Origin: an uncultured Erysipelotrichaceae bacterium | GTDB lineage: Bacteria > Bacillota_I > Bacilli_A > RFN20 > CAG-826 | Direction: 5' to 3' | DNA length: 64,000 nt | Assembly: GCA_947166565.1 (NCBI GenBank) | Contig: CAMVEL010000001.1 | Location: 1 to 64,000, forward strand | In this document: positions 38,935-48,000 of the stretch, in pieces | Layout of the letters: the number at the start of each line of letters is the position of its first letter | Numbering within the stretch: position 1 is the stretch's first letter | The notes under the pieces: generated by a model | The model's database searches: none | Told to the model about the DNA's origin: nothing | The model's input: only the letters and a program-made list of their open reading frames with translations | Position numbers and translations under genes: made by a program

Positions 38935-39524
38935 AAAGAAAATGGGCACCTACCGAGGGCTCCAATCGCCCAGTTCGATGTCCTGCCATTCACAGGTGTA
39001 CCTTTTGATGGGCCTGGCCTGATCTTTGCCACGCTTTTCTGACGCGTCCAACGCAGAGGCCGCAAAGAGGACGGCTTTCGCTGGCTGACTCCAATATACA
39101 CCAAGGAACAGACGTTTCAATACCCATTGGAAAAGAAAATGGGCACCTACCGAGGGCTCCAATCGCCCAGTTCGATGTCCTACCATTCACAGGTGTACCT
39201 TTTTATGGGCCCCGTCTGATCTTTGCCACGTTTTTCTGACGCGTCCAGCCCCAAGAGGCAAGTGAATTGCTTTCGCTGGCTGATTCCAATATACGCTCGC
39301 GGGAGAGGATTGCAATACCCCTTGAAAAAGAAAATGGGCACCTACCGAGGGCTCCAATCGCCCAGTTCGATGTCCTGCCATTCACAGGTGTACCTTTTGA
39401 TGGGCCTGGCCTGATCTTTGCCACGCTTTTCTAACGCGTCCAGCCTAAGAGGCCGCAAAGAGGACGGCTTTCGCTGGCTGACTCCAATATACACCGGACG
39501 AGCCTTTTTGCAATACCCCCCCCG
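38935..39524 (+). repeat. Three tandem ~196-bp repeat units, candidate structured non-coding RNA
   Basis: Each unit begins AAAGAAAATGGGCACCTACCGAGGGCTCCAATCGCCCAGTTCGATGTCCT (from 38935, 39132, 39327); period 197 then 195; a partial fourth start (GAAAAGAAAACGGG) at 39524. Confidence 0.95.
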
Positions 39525-39542
39525 AAAAGAAAACGGGTTTTT
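39520..39542 (+). terminator. Possible intrinsic terminator at array end
   Basis: CCCG-aaaagaaaa-CGGG followed by TTTTTT; short stem, and an alternative A-rich/T-rich pairing exists. Confidence 0.45.
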
Positions 39543-39614
39543 TCACTTTTCTCAAAAAAATGAGCCGATTTTCGCTTTTCACCACTATTAGTAAGTAGAG
39601 GAACTTTTTTTCAG

Positions 39615-40118
39615 ATGGGGCATGATATCAACGTCAAAAACATCGAGGAGGCCGTAAAGAGCCTCAACTACTACGCGAAAAAGGACCGTGGGCATTTCGA
39701 CGTCCGGTTCAGGAACGTCCACCTTTGCAGGCTGAACAAGATCGCGGACACGACCCTATTTAGGAAAAATGACCTCTATGTTGATGCCTCTACTCTCTAT
39801 GAATTGATGCAACCAATCGGAAGACATAGATCTCACAACTCTCATGGCCTCGATCCTTTGCAAATCATCAATTGCCTCAACAATCTTAATAAACCCGTAT
39901 CAATTATCCGTTCCCATCTTGACAGGATTTGTGTCTTTACCAGTTATTTGGAGGATGAGAATAACAGCATGATATTGGTTATCGATAGATGTTCTAATTT
40001 ACCAAACAACTTAACTGCCATGGTCAATAAACTCATCACCATATATCCAAAGAGGAAGGTTCGGGAGTATTTGGGTAGATGCAAAAAGGAAGATATTCTG
40101 TATTTGGGTCTGCCGTAG
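39615..40118 (+). CDS. Orphan 167-aa protein, possibly MuF-C/BECR-nuclease-like
   Basis: ELMQPIGRHRSHNSHGLDPLQIINCLNNLNKPVSIIRSH...NSMILVIDR...ITIYPKRKVREYLGRCKKEDILYLG recalls the MuF C-terminal toxin-domain pattern (recognised by eye). Composition is AT-richer than flanks. Confidence 0.5.
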   Translation: MGHDINVKNIEEAVKSLNYYAKKDRGHFDVRFRNVHLCRLNKIADTTLFRKNDLYVDASTLYELMQPIGRHRSHNSHGLDPLQIINCLNNLNKPVSIIRSHLDRICVFTSYLEDENNSMILVIDRCSNLPNNLTAMVNKLITIYPKRKVREYLGRCKKEDILYLGLP

Positions 40119-40197
40119 AGGCTCATTTGCCGCAACCTTGTTGTTTTTCGACGTGAGATGAAAACGATAACGGACCCTCGCTTGCTACAATTATTCC

Positions 40198-42255
40198 ATG
40201 AAAACAAAACTGCTCTTTCCTTTAGCCCTATTGCTCATCGGATGTGGCAACGTTCCTTCTTCAAGTGAAACGTCAACCTCATCATCCGAATCCTTTTCGC
40301 TAGAAGAAGGAGAAGTTTTCGCTTACGTAAGGGAAGGCAAAGCCCATATTTCTTGGAATTTCCCTGATCATTCCCTTTTTCGTGTTTTCGGGAGCGATTC
40401 CAAATACGGAACCTATCAGCTTCTAACGGAGAAAAACGGTATAACCGGTTCCTCATTTTCCACCACATCATACCGTTATGGTTATTTCAAAGTCGCCGCC
40501 TATGAAGATGGGAAGGACATCTTTTTGGGCAAAGTCGTATCTCCTTTAGGGGATAACGCCCTCGTCGTTGAGGAAAACGATGACCTAGCCAAGGTCCAAG
40601 AGGAGATCGACGAAAGGCATAGCCACTTGGAAACCGCGGACGAAGGGCAATTCTCCAGTGAGCGTTTCGCCGCCCTTTTCCTTCCGGGTCATTATGAAAA
40701 CATAGAGATGAAACTTGGTTATTATTCTTCCGCCTTGGGCCTAGGAATGATCCCTGACGATACGGAGGTCGGAAGCCTTTATGTTTCCACCAACGTCCTT
40801 GGCAACAACAATTCGACCTGCACTTTCTGGCGCAACGCCATGAATCTTTCCTTCCCGGATTCCACCCAGTTCGCGGTATCGCAGGCGACGTCCTTGAGAA
40901 GGTGCCATTTCAAGACCAATTTGGCATTGGCCCATACTTCGGGTTGGAGTTCTGGCGGATTCCTCGCGGATAGCAAAGTCGATATCCGCATCGAATCGCG
41001 CACCCAACAGCAATGGCTCTCCCGCAATGACGAGTTCGGGAAATGGAATGGAAATAGCCATAATTACGTTTTCTCTGGCTGCCTCGGCCAAATGCCCGCC
41101 CATTCCTGGAGCGAATCAACCTCGAGGACCTCGATTTTGGAAAAGACCACCAAGATGGCCGAAGCCCCCTTCCTTTATGTCGATAATGGGGAATACAAAG
41201 TCTTTATCCCCTCCCTCCGCAAAGAATCGCAGGGCCTTTCCTGGAATGAATCATCGATGGGCAAAGGAAGGAGCGAGTCGCTCGATTCCTTCTACGTGGC
41301 CTTGCCTTCAATCGATGATTCCTCTTCCCTTAATGATGCCCTAAGCCAAGGAAAATCGATTTTGTTCACTCCCGGAATCTACCATTTGGATACCCCGTTA
41401 CACGTTAAAAAGGAAAATTCCGTCCTCCTGGGAATCGGTTATCCAACCTTGCAGGTTAAGGACAACAACGACCAAGGGGCCATCCTGATCGATGATGTCG
41501 ATGGGGTTAGGGTCTCCTCCATCCTTTTGGATGCCGGGGCTTATTCCTCATATCTTCTAAAGGCCGGAAAAGAAAAAACCGATACCCGCCATAGCGATAA
41601 TCCGCTTGTCCTAAGCGATTTGTTCTGCCGTATCGGCGGAAAGGAAAACGTCCATACCGAAGTCAACGATTCCGTCATCGTCTTCTCCAACGATACTATC
41701 GGGGATAACCTATGGTTATGGCGAGCCGACCATTCTAGGGGTGTCGCCTGGAACGATAGCGAAGGCGAAGAAGGAAGGAAAACCTATGGCAATCCCGCCT
41801 ACACGGGTTTAAGGGTCCTTGGGGACTATGTCAGCATGTATGGGTTGATGATCGAGCATTTCGAGGAATACCAAACCTATTGGGCTGGCGAATACGGCGA
41901 GACCATCATGTATCAATCGGAAACCCCATATAGGGTCCCTTCCCAAGACGAATGGTATAACACCGATCTCGGAAAAGACGGATATGCCTCCTATAAAATC
42001 GCGGATAGCGTCGATCACCATTTCGCCCTTGGAATAGGGATATACTGGGTTCATTACACCCATGATTTCCTTGAAAGCGCGATTGAAGCCCCAATTAAGG
42101 AAGGTATCGATTTGGAGCATCTCGTCACCGTCACTTTCTCCGGCAATTCCACCGGAGGCATCCGCCATGTCGTCAATGATTTCGGAGATGCCGTTGGGGA
42201 AGACGGAGAATTTAGGGCTTTGGTGGAATCCTATCCTTTGAAAGAAGGATTTTGA
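40198..42255 (+). CDS. Right-handed beta-helix (pectate-lyase-like / GH55-like) lipoprotein
   Basis: Lipobox LLIGCGN; ATSLRRCHFKTNLALAHTSGWSSGGFLADSKVDIRIESRTQQQWLSRN; SNDTIGDNLWLWRADHSRGVAWNDSEG...GLMIEHFEEYQTYWAGEYG. Confidence 0.65.
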   Translation: MKTKLLFPLALLLIGCGNVPSSSETSTSSSESFSLEEGEVFAYVREGKAHISWNFPDHSLFRVFGSDSKYGTYQLLTEKNGITGSSFSTTSYRYGYFKVAAYEDGKDIFLGKVVSPLGDNALVVEENDDLAKVQEEIDERHSHLETADEGQFSSERFAALFLPGHYENIEMKLGYYSSALGLGMIPDDTEVGSLYVSTNVLGNNNSTCTFWRNAMNLSFPDSTQFAVSQATSLRRCHFKTNLALAHTSGWSSGGFLADSKVDIRIESRTQQQWLSRNDEFGKWNGNSHNYVFSGCLGQMPAHSWSESTSRTSILEKTTKMAEAPFLYVDNGEYKVFIPSLRKESQGLSWNESSMGKGRSESLDSFYVALPSIDDSSSLNDALSQGKSILFTPGIYHLDTPLHVKKENSVLLGIGYPTLQVKDNNDQGAILIDDVDGVRVSSILLDAGAYSSYLLKAGKEKTDTRHSDNPLVLSDLFCRIGGKENVHTEVNDSVIVFSNDTIGDNLWLWRADHSRGVAWNDSEGEEGRKTYGNPAYTGLRVLGDYVSMYGLMIEHFEEYQTYWAGEYGETIMYQSETPYRVPSQDEWYNTDLGKDGYASYKIADSVDHHFALGIGIYWVHYTHDFLESAIEAPIKEGIDLEHLVTVTFSGNSTGGIRHVVNDFGDAVGEDGEFRALVESYPLKEGF

Positions 42256-42292
42256 GGTTGTTATTTGCCATTAAGGCTTGTATAGTTGCCCA

Positions 42293-42336
42293 CGAAGATG
42301 TTCCTTGCCTAACCATCTTCGAAATAAAAAACAAGG
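42293..42336 (+). ncRNA. preQ1-I-like riboswitch
   Basis: 8-bp stem CGAAGATG/CATCTTCG, loop TTCCTTGCCTAAC, A-rich tail AAATAAAAAACAAGG; loop CTTG can pair with tail CAAG; adjacent to a VUT/YhhQ-like gene. Confidence 0.7.
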
Positions 42337-42345
42337 AGAACAGAT

Positions 42346-43122
42346 GTGAAAAAACTCAAATCCCTTTTTCTAGAGGCCAAAGAGTTGATGCGGAGCGTGC
42401 CCTCACTTGTGGTCGCTTCTTTTTTGTTATCCCTCATCGGGATGAACCTATTGGCCAACAAGAGCATCAACCTTCCCCTCGACTTCATGGCCTTGGATGC
42501 TGGCATCCTCTTTTCCTGGGTGTGCTTCCTTTCGATGGATGTCACGATCAGGAGGTTCGGATTAAGGGCCGCTAACATCCTGACGGTCATCGGACTCTTA
42601 TTTAACCTCTTCCTCGCCTTGATATTCTTCCTCGCCGCGATTATCCCCGGAGTTTGGGGAGAATCATTCGTTCCTGGAAGCGAAGATATCATCAACAACG
42701 CCTTAAACGGTACGTTTAGGGGAACTTGGTATGTTCTTTTAGGCTCTTCCGCGGCCTTCTTGGTTTCCGCCTTAACCAACAACTTCCTTAATTTCGGTCT
42801 AGGCAAAGTCTTTAGGGGAGAAGGAAAAGGCAGCTTCTACGCAAGAAGTCTTATCTCAACCTTTGTTGGCCAATTCGTCGATAATCTGGTCTTTGCCCTT
42901 ATCGTCTCCCTCCATTTCTTTGGATGGACCATTACCCAGTGTTTCGTCTGCGCCCTAACAGGCGCGGTCGTCGAGCTTTTCTTCGAGGCCATCTTCTCCC
43001 CAATTGGCTATAGGGTAGTCAAAAAATGGGAGAAAGAAGGAGTTGGGGAAGGCTATCTCAAATTGATAAGAAGCAAAAAGGAGGAACCCATACATGAAAA
43101 TATTGATAACGGGAACGAGTAG
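42346..43122 (+). CDS. VUT-family (YhhQ-like) queuosine-precursor transporter, GTG start
   Basis: Multi-TM; LLANKSINLPLDFMALDAGILFSWVCFLSMDV, STFVGQFVDNLVFALIVSL; AAGGAG 7 nt upstream of GTG. Confidence 0.8.
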   Translation: MKKLKSLFLEAKELMRSVPSLVVASFLLSLIGMNLLANKSINLPLDFMALDAGILFSWVCFLSMDVTIRRFGLRAANILTVIGLLFNLFLALIFFLAAIIPGVWGESFVPGSEDIINNALNGTFRGTWYVLLGSSAAFLVSALTNNFLNFGLGKVFRGEGKGSFYARSLISTFVGQFVDNLVFALIVSLHFFGWTITQCFVCALTGAVVELFFEAIFSPIGYRVVKKWEKEGVGEGYLKLIRSKKEEPIHENIDNGNE

Positions 43123-43744
43123 AGGCATCGGTAAGGCCATTGCCAAGAAGTTCCTCGAAGAAGGCCATGAAGTCTATGGCATGGATCTATTGCCTTCTTC
43201 CATAGAGCATCCTAAGTACACCCATTTCATCCATGATGTCCGCGAAGCGGATTACCCGGAAATAATGGGGTTGGAAGCGGTCATCAATAACGCGGGTGTC
43301 TCCAACGAAGGGGAAAGCGATATCGAGACCAACGCCTTAGGAACGATTAGGCTATCCGAACATTATCTCAAAGCGAATTCCCCGAAGGTCTTCCTCAACA
43401 TCGCAAGTGCTTCCGCGCGAAACGGTTCGGAATTCCCTTATTATGTCGCTTCGAAGGCCGCGGTCGTCGCCTATACAAAGAATCTAGCCTCGCGTATCGC
43501 TTCCTATGGAGGTATAGCCAACACCATCTCTCCTGGAGGCGTTCTAACGGAAAGCAACAACAGAGTCCTTCTAGACGAGAAGAAGAAGGAAGAGGCGATT
43601 GGCGAATCGCTCCTTGGCAAATGGGCCAAGGTTGAGGAGATCGCCGAATGGGCCCATTTTCTCGTCACCAAAAACAAATCGATGACGGGTGAGGACATCC
43701 TCATCGATAATGGCGAGATCCTCAAATCAAACTTTGTTTGGTAA
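43094..43744 (+). CDS. SDR-family oxidoreductase
   Basis: KILITGTSRGIGKAIAKKFLEEGH, VINNAGVS, YYVASKAAV, TISPGGV. Confidence 0.92.
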   Translation: MKILITGTSRGIGKAIAKKFLEEGHEVYGMDLLPSSIEHPKYTHFIHDVREADYPEIMGLEAVINNAGVSNEGESDIETNALGTIRLSEHYLKANSPKVFLNIASASARNGSEFPYYVASKAAVVAYTKNLASRIASYGGIANTISPGGVLTESNNRVLLDEKKKEEAIGESLLGKWAKVEEIAEWAHFLVTKNKSMTGEDILIDNGEILKSNFVW

Positions 43745-43748
43745 AAGA

Positions 43749-43783
43749 AAGCCTTCATTCGCGACGGATGAAGGCTTTTCATT
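43749..43783. terminator. Bidirectional terminator
   Basis: AAGCCTTCATtcgcgacggATGAAGGCTTTTCATTTT. Confidence 0.8.
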
Positions 43784-44812
43784 TTAGGCTTCTTGCTTCG
43801 CGGCGAGCTTGGCGTTTTCCTCGTCGATGGCTTTGGCGATTGTTTCCTGGATGTTCTTCTTCAATAGGTCATGGGCCTCAAGGAGGGAGAGGCAAATCGC
43901 GTCATGTTTAGCCTTTCCATGGGCCTTGAGGACCAGTTTCTTGACCCCAAGAAGCGGGGCGCTGGCCTTCTTCGCGGCCTTGATGAGTTCGCTAATCTTT
44001 CCGAGATGTTTCTTCATCGTCAGGGCCCCGAGTTTGGTTAGGATGTTCGTATAGAAGGCGCCTTTGAAGAGTCCTGAGATCCACAACGCGGTATCTTCGA
44101 TTGTCTTTACGAAGATGTTTCCCCAGAAACCATCGCAGACAACCGCGTCGGCTTGGTTATGGACGACATGGTCGGCTTCGATGTTACCAACGAAATTAAG
44201 GTCGGCCTCTTTCAGAAGGCCGTAAGTTTCTTTGGCCAAGGCGTTCCCCTTTCCTTCCTCCGCCCCGACATTAAGGAGACCGATGCGAGGATTCTCGAGC
44301 CCGATGCCCTTCAAATAGGCGTTGACCATGACGGCGAACTGGACGAGGTATTCTGGTTTGCAATCCATATTGGCCCCGGCGTCAAGCAGTCTGACGAGCT
44401 CCCCGTTTTTCTCGGTGGGCATCGTCGCAAGGAGGGCCGGCCTTTTGACTCCAGGAAGCCTCCCTAATTTGAAGATAGCTCCGCTAAGGACGGCGCCTGT
44501 TGGCCCGGCGGTAACGACTCCGCCGACGTCTTCGCGGTTTTTGGCGGTATCATAAGCCATGGCCAAAGAGCATTTCGGTTTACTCGTTAAGAAAGAGGCG
44601 GGATGGTCTGTATTGAGGACCGCTTCATCGGATTCGACGATTTCCACGCGACTCAAATCAGCGCCTTCCTCTTTAAGTTTGGCTTCGATTTCATCTTTTC
44701 TTCCGACGATGATAAGTTCGAGATCGTTTTCCTTTTTCAAAGCCTCCGCGGCTCCAAGAAGGATTTCGTTTGGGGCGTTATCGCCGCCTAATGCATCAAG
44801 GACTATTTTCAT
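43784..44812 (-). CDS. plsX: Phosphate acyltransferase PlsX
   Basis: MKIVLDALGGDNAPNEILLGAAEAL, HPASFLTSKPKCSLAMAYD, GAVLSGAIFKLGRLPGVKRPALLATMPT. Confidence 0.95.
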   Translation of the reverse strand: MKIVLDALGGDNAPNEILLGAAEALKKENDLELIIVGRKDEIEAKLKEEGADLSRVEIVESDEAVLNTDHPASFLTSKPKCSLAMAYDTAKNREDVGGVVTAGPTGAVLSGAIFKLGRLPGVKRPALLATMPTEKNGELVRLLDAGANMDCKPEYLVQFAVMVNAYLKGIGLENPRIGLLNVGAEEGKGNALAKETYGLLKEADLNFVGNIEADHVVHNQADAVVCDGFWGNIFVKTIEDTALWISGLFKGAFYTNILTKLGALTMKKHLGKISELIKAAKKASAPLLGVKKLVLKAHGKAKHDAICLSLLEAHDLLKKNIQETIAKAIDEENAKLAAKQEA

Positions 44813-44931
44813 ATTCGCAATCTCCCGCCCATATTTTAAGACCATTGTTCCCCTTTCGCTAGCGCCAGCATAAACATGATGCATACGCGCGCCTTTTATG
44901 CTACGATATGCACTCGCGATGGGGGAAAAGC

Positions 44932-46275
44932 ATGAAGAAAGAGGAAATCCTGAAAATCCTTGCCCACACCAAAGGCAATGAAATCGATATCCTCCGCAGC
45001 AAAAAATGCGGATGCGCTTTTTGCTCGTCGATTTTCGATGCCCGCGAAGTCAAAGACTGGGTCACCGAAAAAGAAGCGACCTCGGCAAGATGCCCACGTT
45101 GCGGATCCCCTTATGTCATCGGTGATGCCGCGATGGAAGGACTCGACAAAAAAACACTCTCGCCAATCGTTAAATACTTTAGGAATTCCCTTCCTCAGGA
45201 AACTCGTAACGCGGAGGCGGAAAGGTTCTGCGCCTCCTATCTCCGCCATGAAATAACCCCTTCGGAAGAAGCGGACAACCTTTTCTTCGAATATGCGACT
45301 TCCCTTTTCAAAAATACTGGGAATATCGAATATATCCCTAGTCTTATTCGCATTACCGCGAGTGGCACGGAATTCCATAAACCTGATGTTCCTCTTGCTC
45401 TGTCTCTTGCCATGGAAAAGGAATTCGACCTTGTTCCGGAGATCCTTTGCCTTAGGGCGAGCCTCCTTGTCATGGTCGAAGACGAGCTCGCTCCAAGCAA
45501 CAAGAGGAGGAAGGCCTTTGAATGGGCTAGAAAAGCCTGCGAATTGGGCAATCTTTTGGGAAGATGTATCCTCAGTGATTTCTATATGGCCGGAATCGGG
45601 GTAAAACAAGATTTCGATTACGGTTTTTCCCTCCTTGAATCCGAACTGCCTATGGCCATCAGCGAATTCTTTTGGGGAAACGGGGAAAACCCCAACGATT
45701 ATTGCCATTTCTTCATTCGTCTTTCTTCTTGTTATCTCATCGACGAAGGAAGCCATCGCGCCGATCCTCGTTCCGCGGTCCGTTATGCCCTGTTAGCCAA
45801 ATACGCTTTGGGCAAGAATTACGAAGACCTTATTAGCAATGGGGACCAACTTGCGGTTCATGTCAAAGATACCCTTGCAAGCGCCGCCGAAAGCTTCGGG
45901 GTCAAAAGCGATGAGATGATTCTCGACGAGAACACGATGTTCGATACGTTTGTCGATTTTTCCTATAACATCGGTCCTCTTTATATCCATTTCGGCGATT
46001 ACGATCCAATCGGAAAGACCCTCTCCTGCCAAATCGCGGAAGGCCTCATGATTCCTTTCATCGATTGCTCCTCTTTAAGGATAGAAACGATCGACGGCCC
46101 CCATTCATTCACCTTGAACAATGTCGTTTCCTATGATTTCGACCCTTCCTTCTCATTCTTCCAATATATCGAGTTTCGCGATAACGAATGGGTGTTCCTC
46201 GTTGGTTCACCCCAAGGAAACGCGGAGATCGGAAGGATCGTTTTCCAAAAAGACAAAGACGGTGACGAAGAATGA
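44932..46275 (+). CDS. Zinc-ribbon protein with Sel1/TPR-like region
   Basis: CGCAFCSSIFDAREVKDWVTEKEATSARCPRCGSPYVIGDA, then RKAFEWARKACELGNLLGRCILSDFYMAGIGVKQDFDYGFSLL. Confidence 0.65.
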   Translation: MKKEEILKILAHTKGNEIDILRSKKCGCAFCSSIFDAREVKDWVTEKEATSARCPRCGSPYVIGDAAMEGLDKKTLSPIVKYFRNSLPQETRNAEAERFCASYLRHEITPSEEADNLFFEYATSLFKNTGNIEYIPSLIRITASGTEFHKPDVPLALSLAMEKEFDLVPEILCLRASLLVMVEDELAPSNKRRKAFEWARKACELGNLLGRCILSDFYMAGIGVKQDFDYGFSLLESELPMAISEFFWGNGENPNDYCHFFIRLSSCYLIDEGSHRADPRSAVRYALLAKYALGKNYEDLISNGDQLAVHVKDTLASAAESFGVKSDEMILDENTMFDTFVDFSYNIGPLYIHFGDYDPIGKTLSCQIAEGLMIPFIDCSSLRIETIDGPHSFTLNNVVSYDFDPSFSFFQYIEFRDNEWVFLVGSPQGNAEIGRIVFQKDKDGDEE

Positions 46276-47999
46276 AGAAAGTCACTTCCTTAACGCCTTT
46301 AAAGGGCAAGGCCTTCCTGGTGGCTTTGGCCCCCATGCTCAAACTCGTCGAATGCGTATGCGAGCTTTTCGTTCCGATAATCGTTTCCTTGATCATCGAT
46401 AACGCCTTAACCGAAACCGGCCCGAATTATGGGGATAAGGGATATGCCCTTGGTTTGGTCGGCCTTGTTTTTGGCTTGGCTTTGGTTGGTTTTATGACCA
46501 CGATGCTCACCCAATACGTCGCCTCAAAGACTTCTAGCGATTACGGATTTGATTTAAGGAAGCTGATCTTTAGGAAGATTACTTCCCTTTCTCCAAGCGA
46601 ACTCGATGAATTCGGCCGTAACAAAGCCCTTAACCTCGCCGGAAGCGATGCCCTTTCCGTCCAAAATGGGGTCATGATGTTCATGCGTTTGTTGGCAAGG
46701 GCCCCCTTCCTCCTCATAGGTTCGATAGTCGCTTCCTTCATCCTTTCCCCAATAGGAGGGACGATCGTCTTGGTCGCGATGGTCTTCTGCGCGATTTCAA
46801 TTGCCACGGTCATCCTTTTAACCCCCAAACAATATGGCAAACTCCAAAACGAGTTGGACCGTATATCGATTCTTGGGGAAGACGCCCTTACAGGGAGAAG
46901 GCTAATCAGGGCCTTCAATAGGCAAAGCAAACAGCAGGAGGAGTTCCTCGAAGCCGATTCCAAATACCGTAAGAGGGCGATTCTCCTTGTGAAAATCAAT
47001 TCCCTAACGAACCCGCTTACCTTCGCCTTTGCCAATGCTGGCGTCCTATTCGTCCTTTATCTTCTTGGGGTAAACGGGCAAGCCAATATGCCTTTTACCG
47101 TGGGCGTTGGCGTTGCCCTTATCAATTACTTGACCCAGTCTTTGGCGGCTTTTTTGCAGTTCACGCGCCTTTTGACCGTTTTAAGTCGGGCCTATGCCTC
47201 CAAAAAACGCATCGACGCATTCTTAGCCAAGGAGACCAATCTCCTAGAAGGAGAGATGGAAGTCACATGCCAAGAAGGGGATATCGTTTCCTTCAAAAAC
47301 GTCTCCAAGGGCTTCGGCGGAGAGAAAAACGTTCTTGATGACATATCCTTCTCGGTGAAAAAAGGCGAGAAGATTGGTGTCTTTGGGGCTACAGGAAGCG
47401 GCAAGAGCGTGCTGATGCGCCTCCTTTGCCGCGAATATGATCCCTCCGAAGGAGAAATATCGATATATGGGTCCCCTATTTCTTCCTATAAGTTAAGTTC
47501 CTTAAAGAAATCTATTTCCTATTGTGGGGCCTCTTCGGGCTTTTTCCGCGGGTCCATTAGGGACAACATTTCCTTAGGAAGGCCTTTCTCCGATGAGGAG
47601 ATCCTCCTCGCTTTGGAAAAGGCGCAGGCCAAAGGATTCGTCCTCGATTATGAAGATGGCCTAGACCATGAAGTCGAGGATAAGGGGAGCAATTTCTCGG
47701 GTGGGCAAAAGCAACGTCTATTGCTTGCTAGGAGTTTGTTGGAAGAAGCGGATATCGCCATTTATGATGACGCGATGTCCGCGCTAGATAACCTTACCGA
47801 AAAACGCGTGAGGGATTCCCTTCTTGCTTCGAAATCCACGACCTTCATCGTTTCCCAAAAGGTTTCCTCCTTCGTTTCCACCGATAAGGTCATCGTCCTC
47901 CAAGACGGAAGGATCTACGCCTATGGGACCCATGAAGAATTGCTGAAGACCTGCGATTTCTACGCGAAGGTCAACGATATCCAAAGGAGGCAGATGTAA
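46272..47999 (+). CDS. ABC exporter half-transporter, subunit with degenerate Walker B and switch-His
   Basis: GVFGATGSGKSVLMRLL, NFSGGQKQRLLLARSLL, ADIAIYDDAMSALD, TTFIVSQKVSSF. Confidence 0.92.
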   Translation: MKKVTSLTPLKGKAFLVALAPMLKLVECVCELFVPIIVSLIIDNALTETGPNYGDKGYALGLVGLVFGLALVGFMTTMLTQYVASKTSSDYGFDLRKLIFRKITSLSPSELDEFGRNKALNLAGSDALSVQNGVMMFMRLLARAPFLLIGSIVASFILSPIGGTIVLVAMVFCAISIATVILLTPKQYGKLQNELDRISILGEDALTGRRLIRAFNRQSKQQEEFLEADSKYRKRAILLVKINSLTNPLTFAFANAGVLFVLYLLGVNGQANMPFTVGVGVALINYLTQSLAAFLQFTRLLTVLSRAYASKKRIDAFLAKETNLLEGEMEVTCQEGDIVSFKNVSKGFGGEKNVLDDISFSVKKGEKIGVFGATGSGKSVLMRLLCREYDPSEGEISIYGSPISSYKLSSLKKSISYCGASSGFFRGSIRDNISLGRPFSDEEILLALEKAQAKGFVLDYEDGLDHEVEDKGSNFSGGQKQRLLLARSLLEEADIAIYDDAMSALDNLTEKRVRDSLLASKSTTFIVSQKVSSFVSTDKVIVLQDGRIYAYGTHEELLKTCDFYAKVNDIQRRQM

Positions 48000-48000
48000 G

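Noticed and set aside
38868-39424. Overlapping small minus-strand ORFs (64-78 aa) inside the ~196-bp repeats
   Set aside because: Units differ by indels that break frame, and covariation with wobble pairs favours a + strand RNA; coding not supported.
38935-39524. CRISPR array
   Set aside because: Repeats are ~196 bp and contiguous, without unique spacers of normal size; no cas genes.
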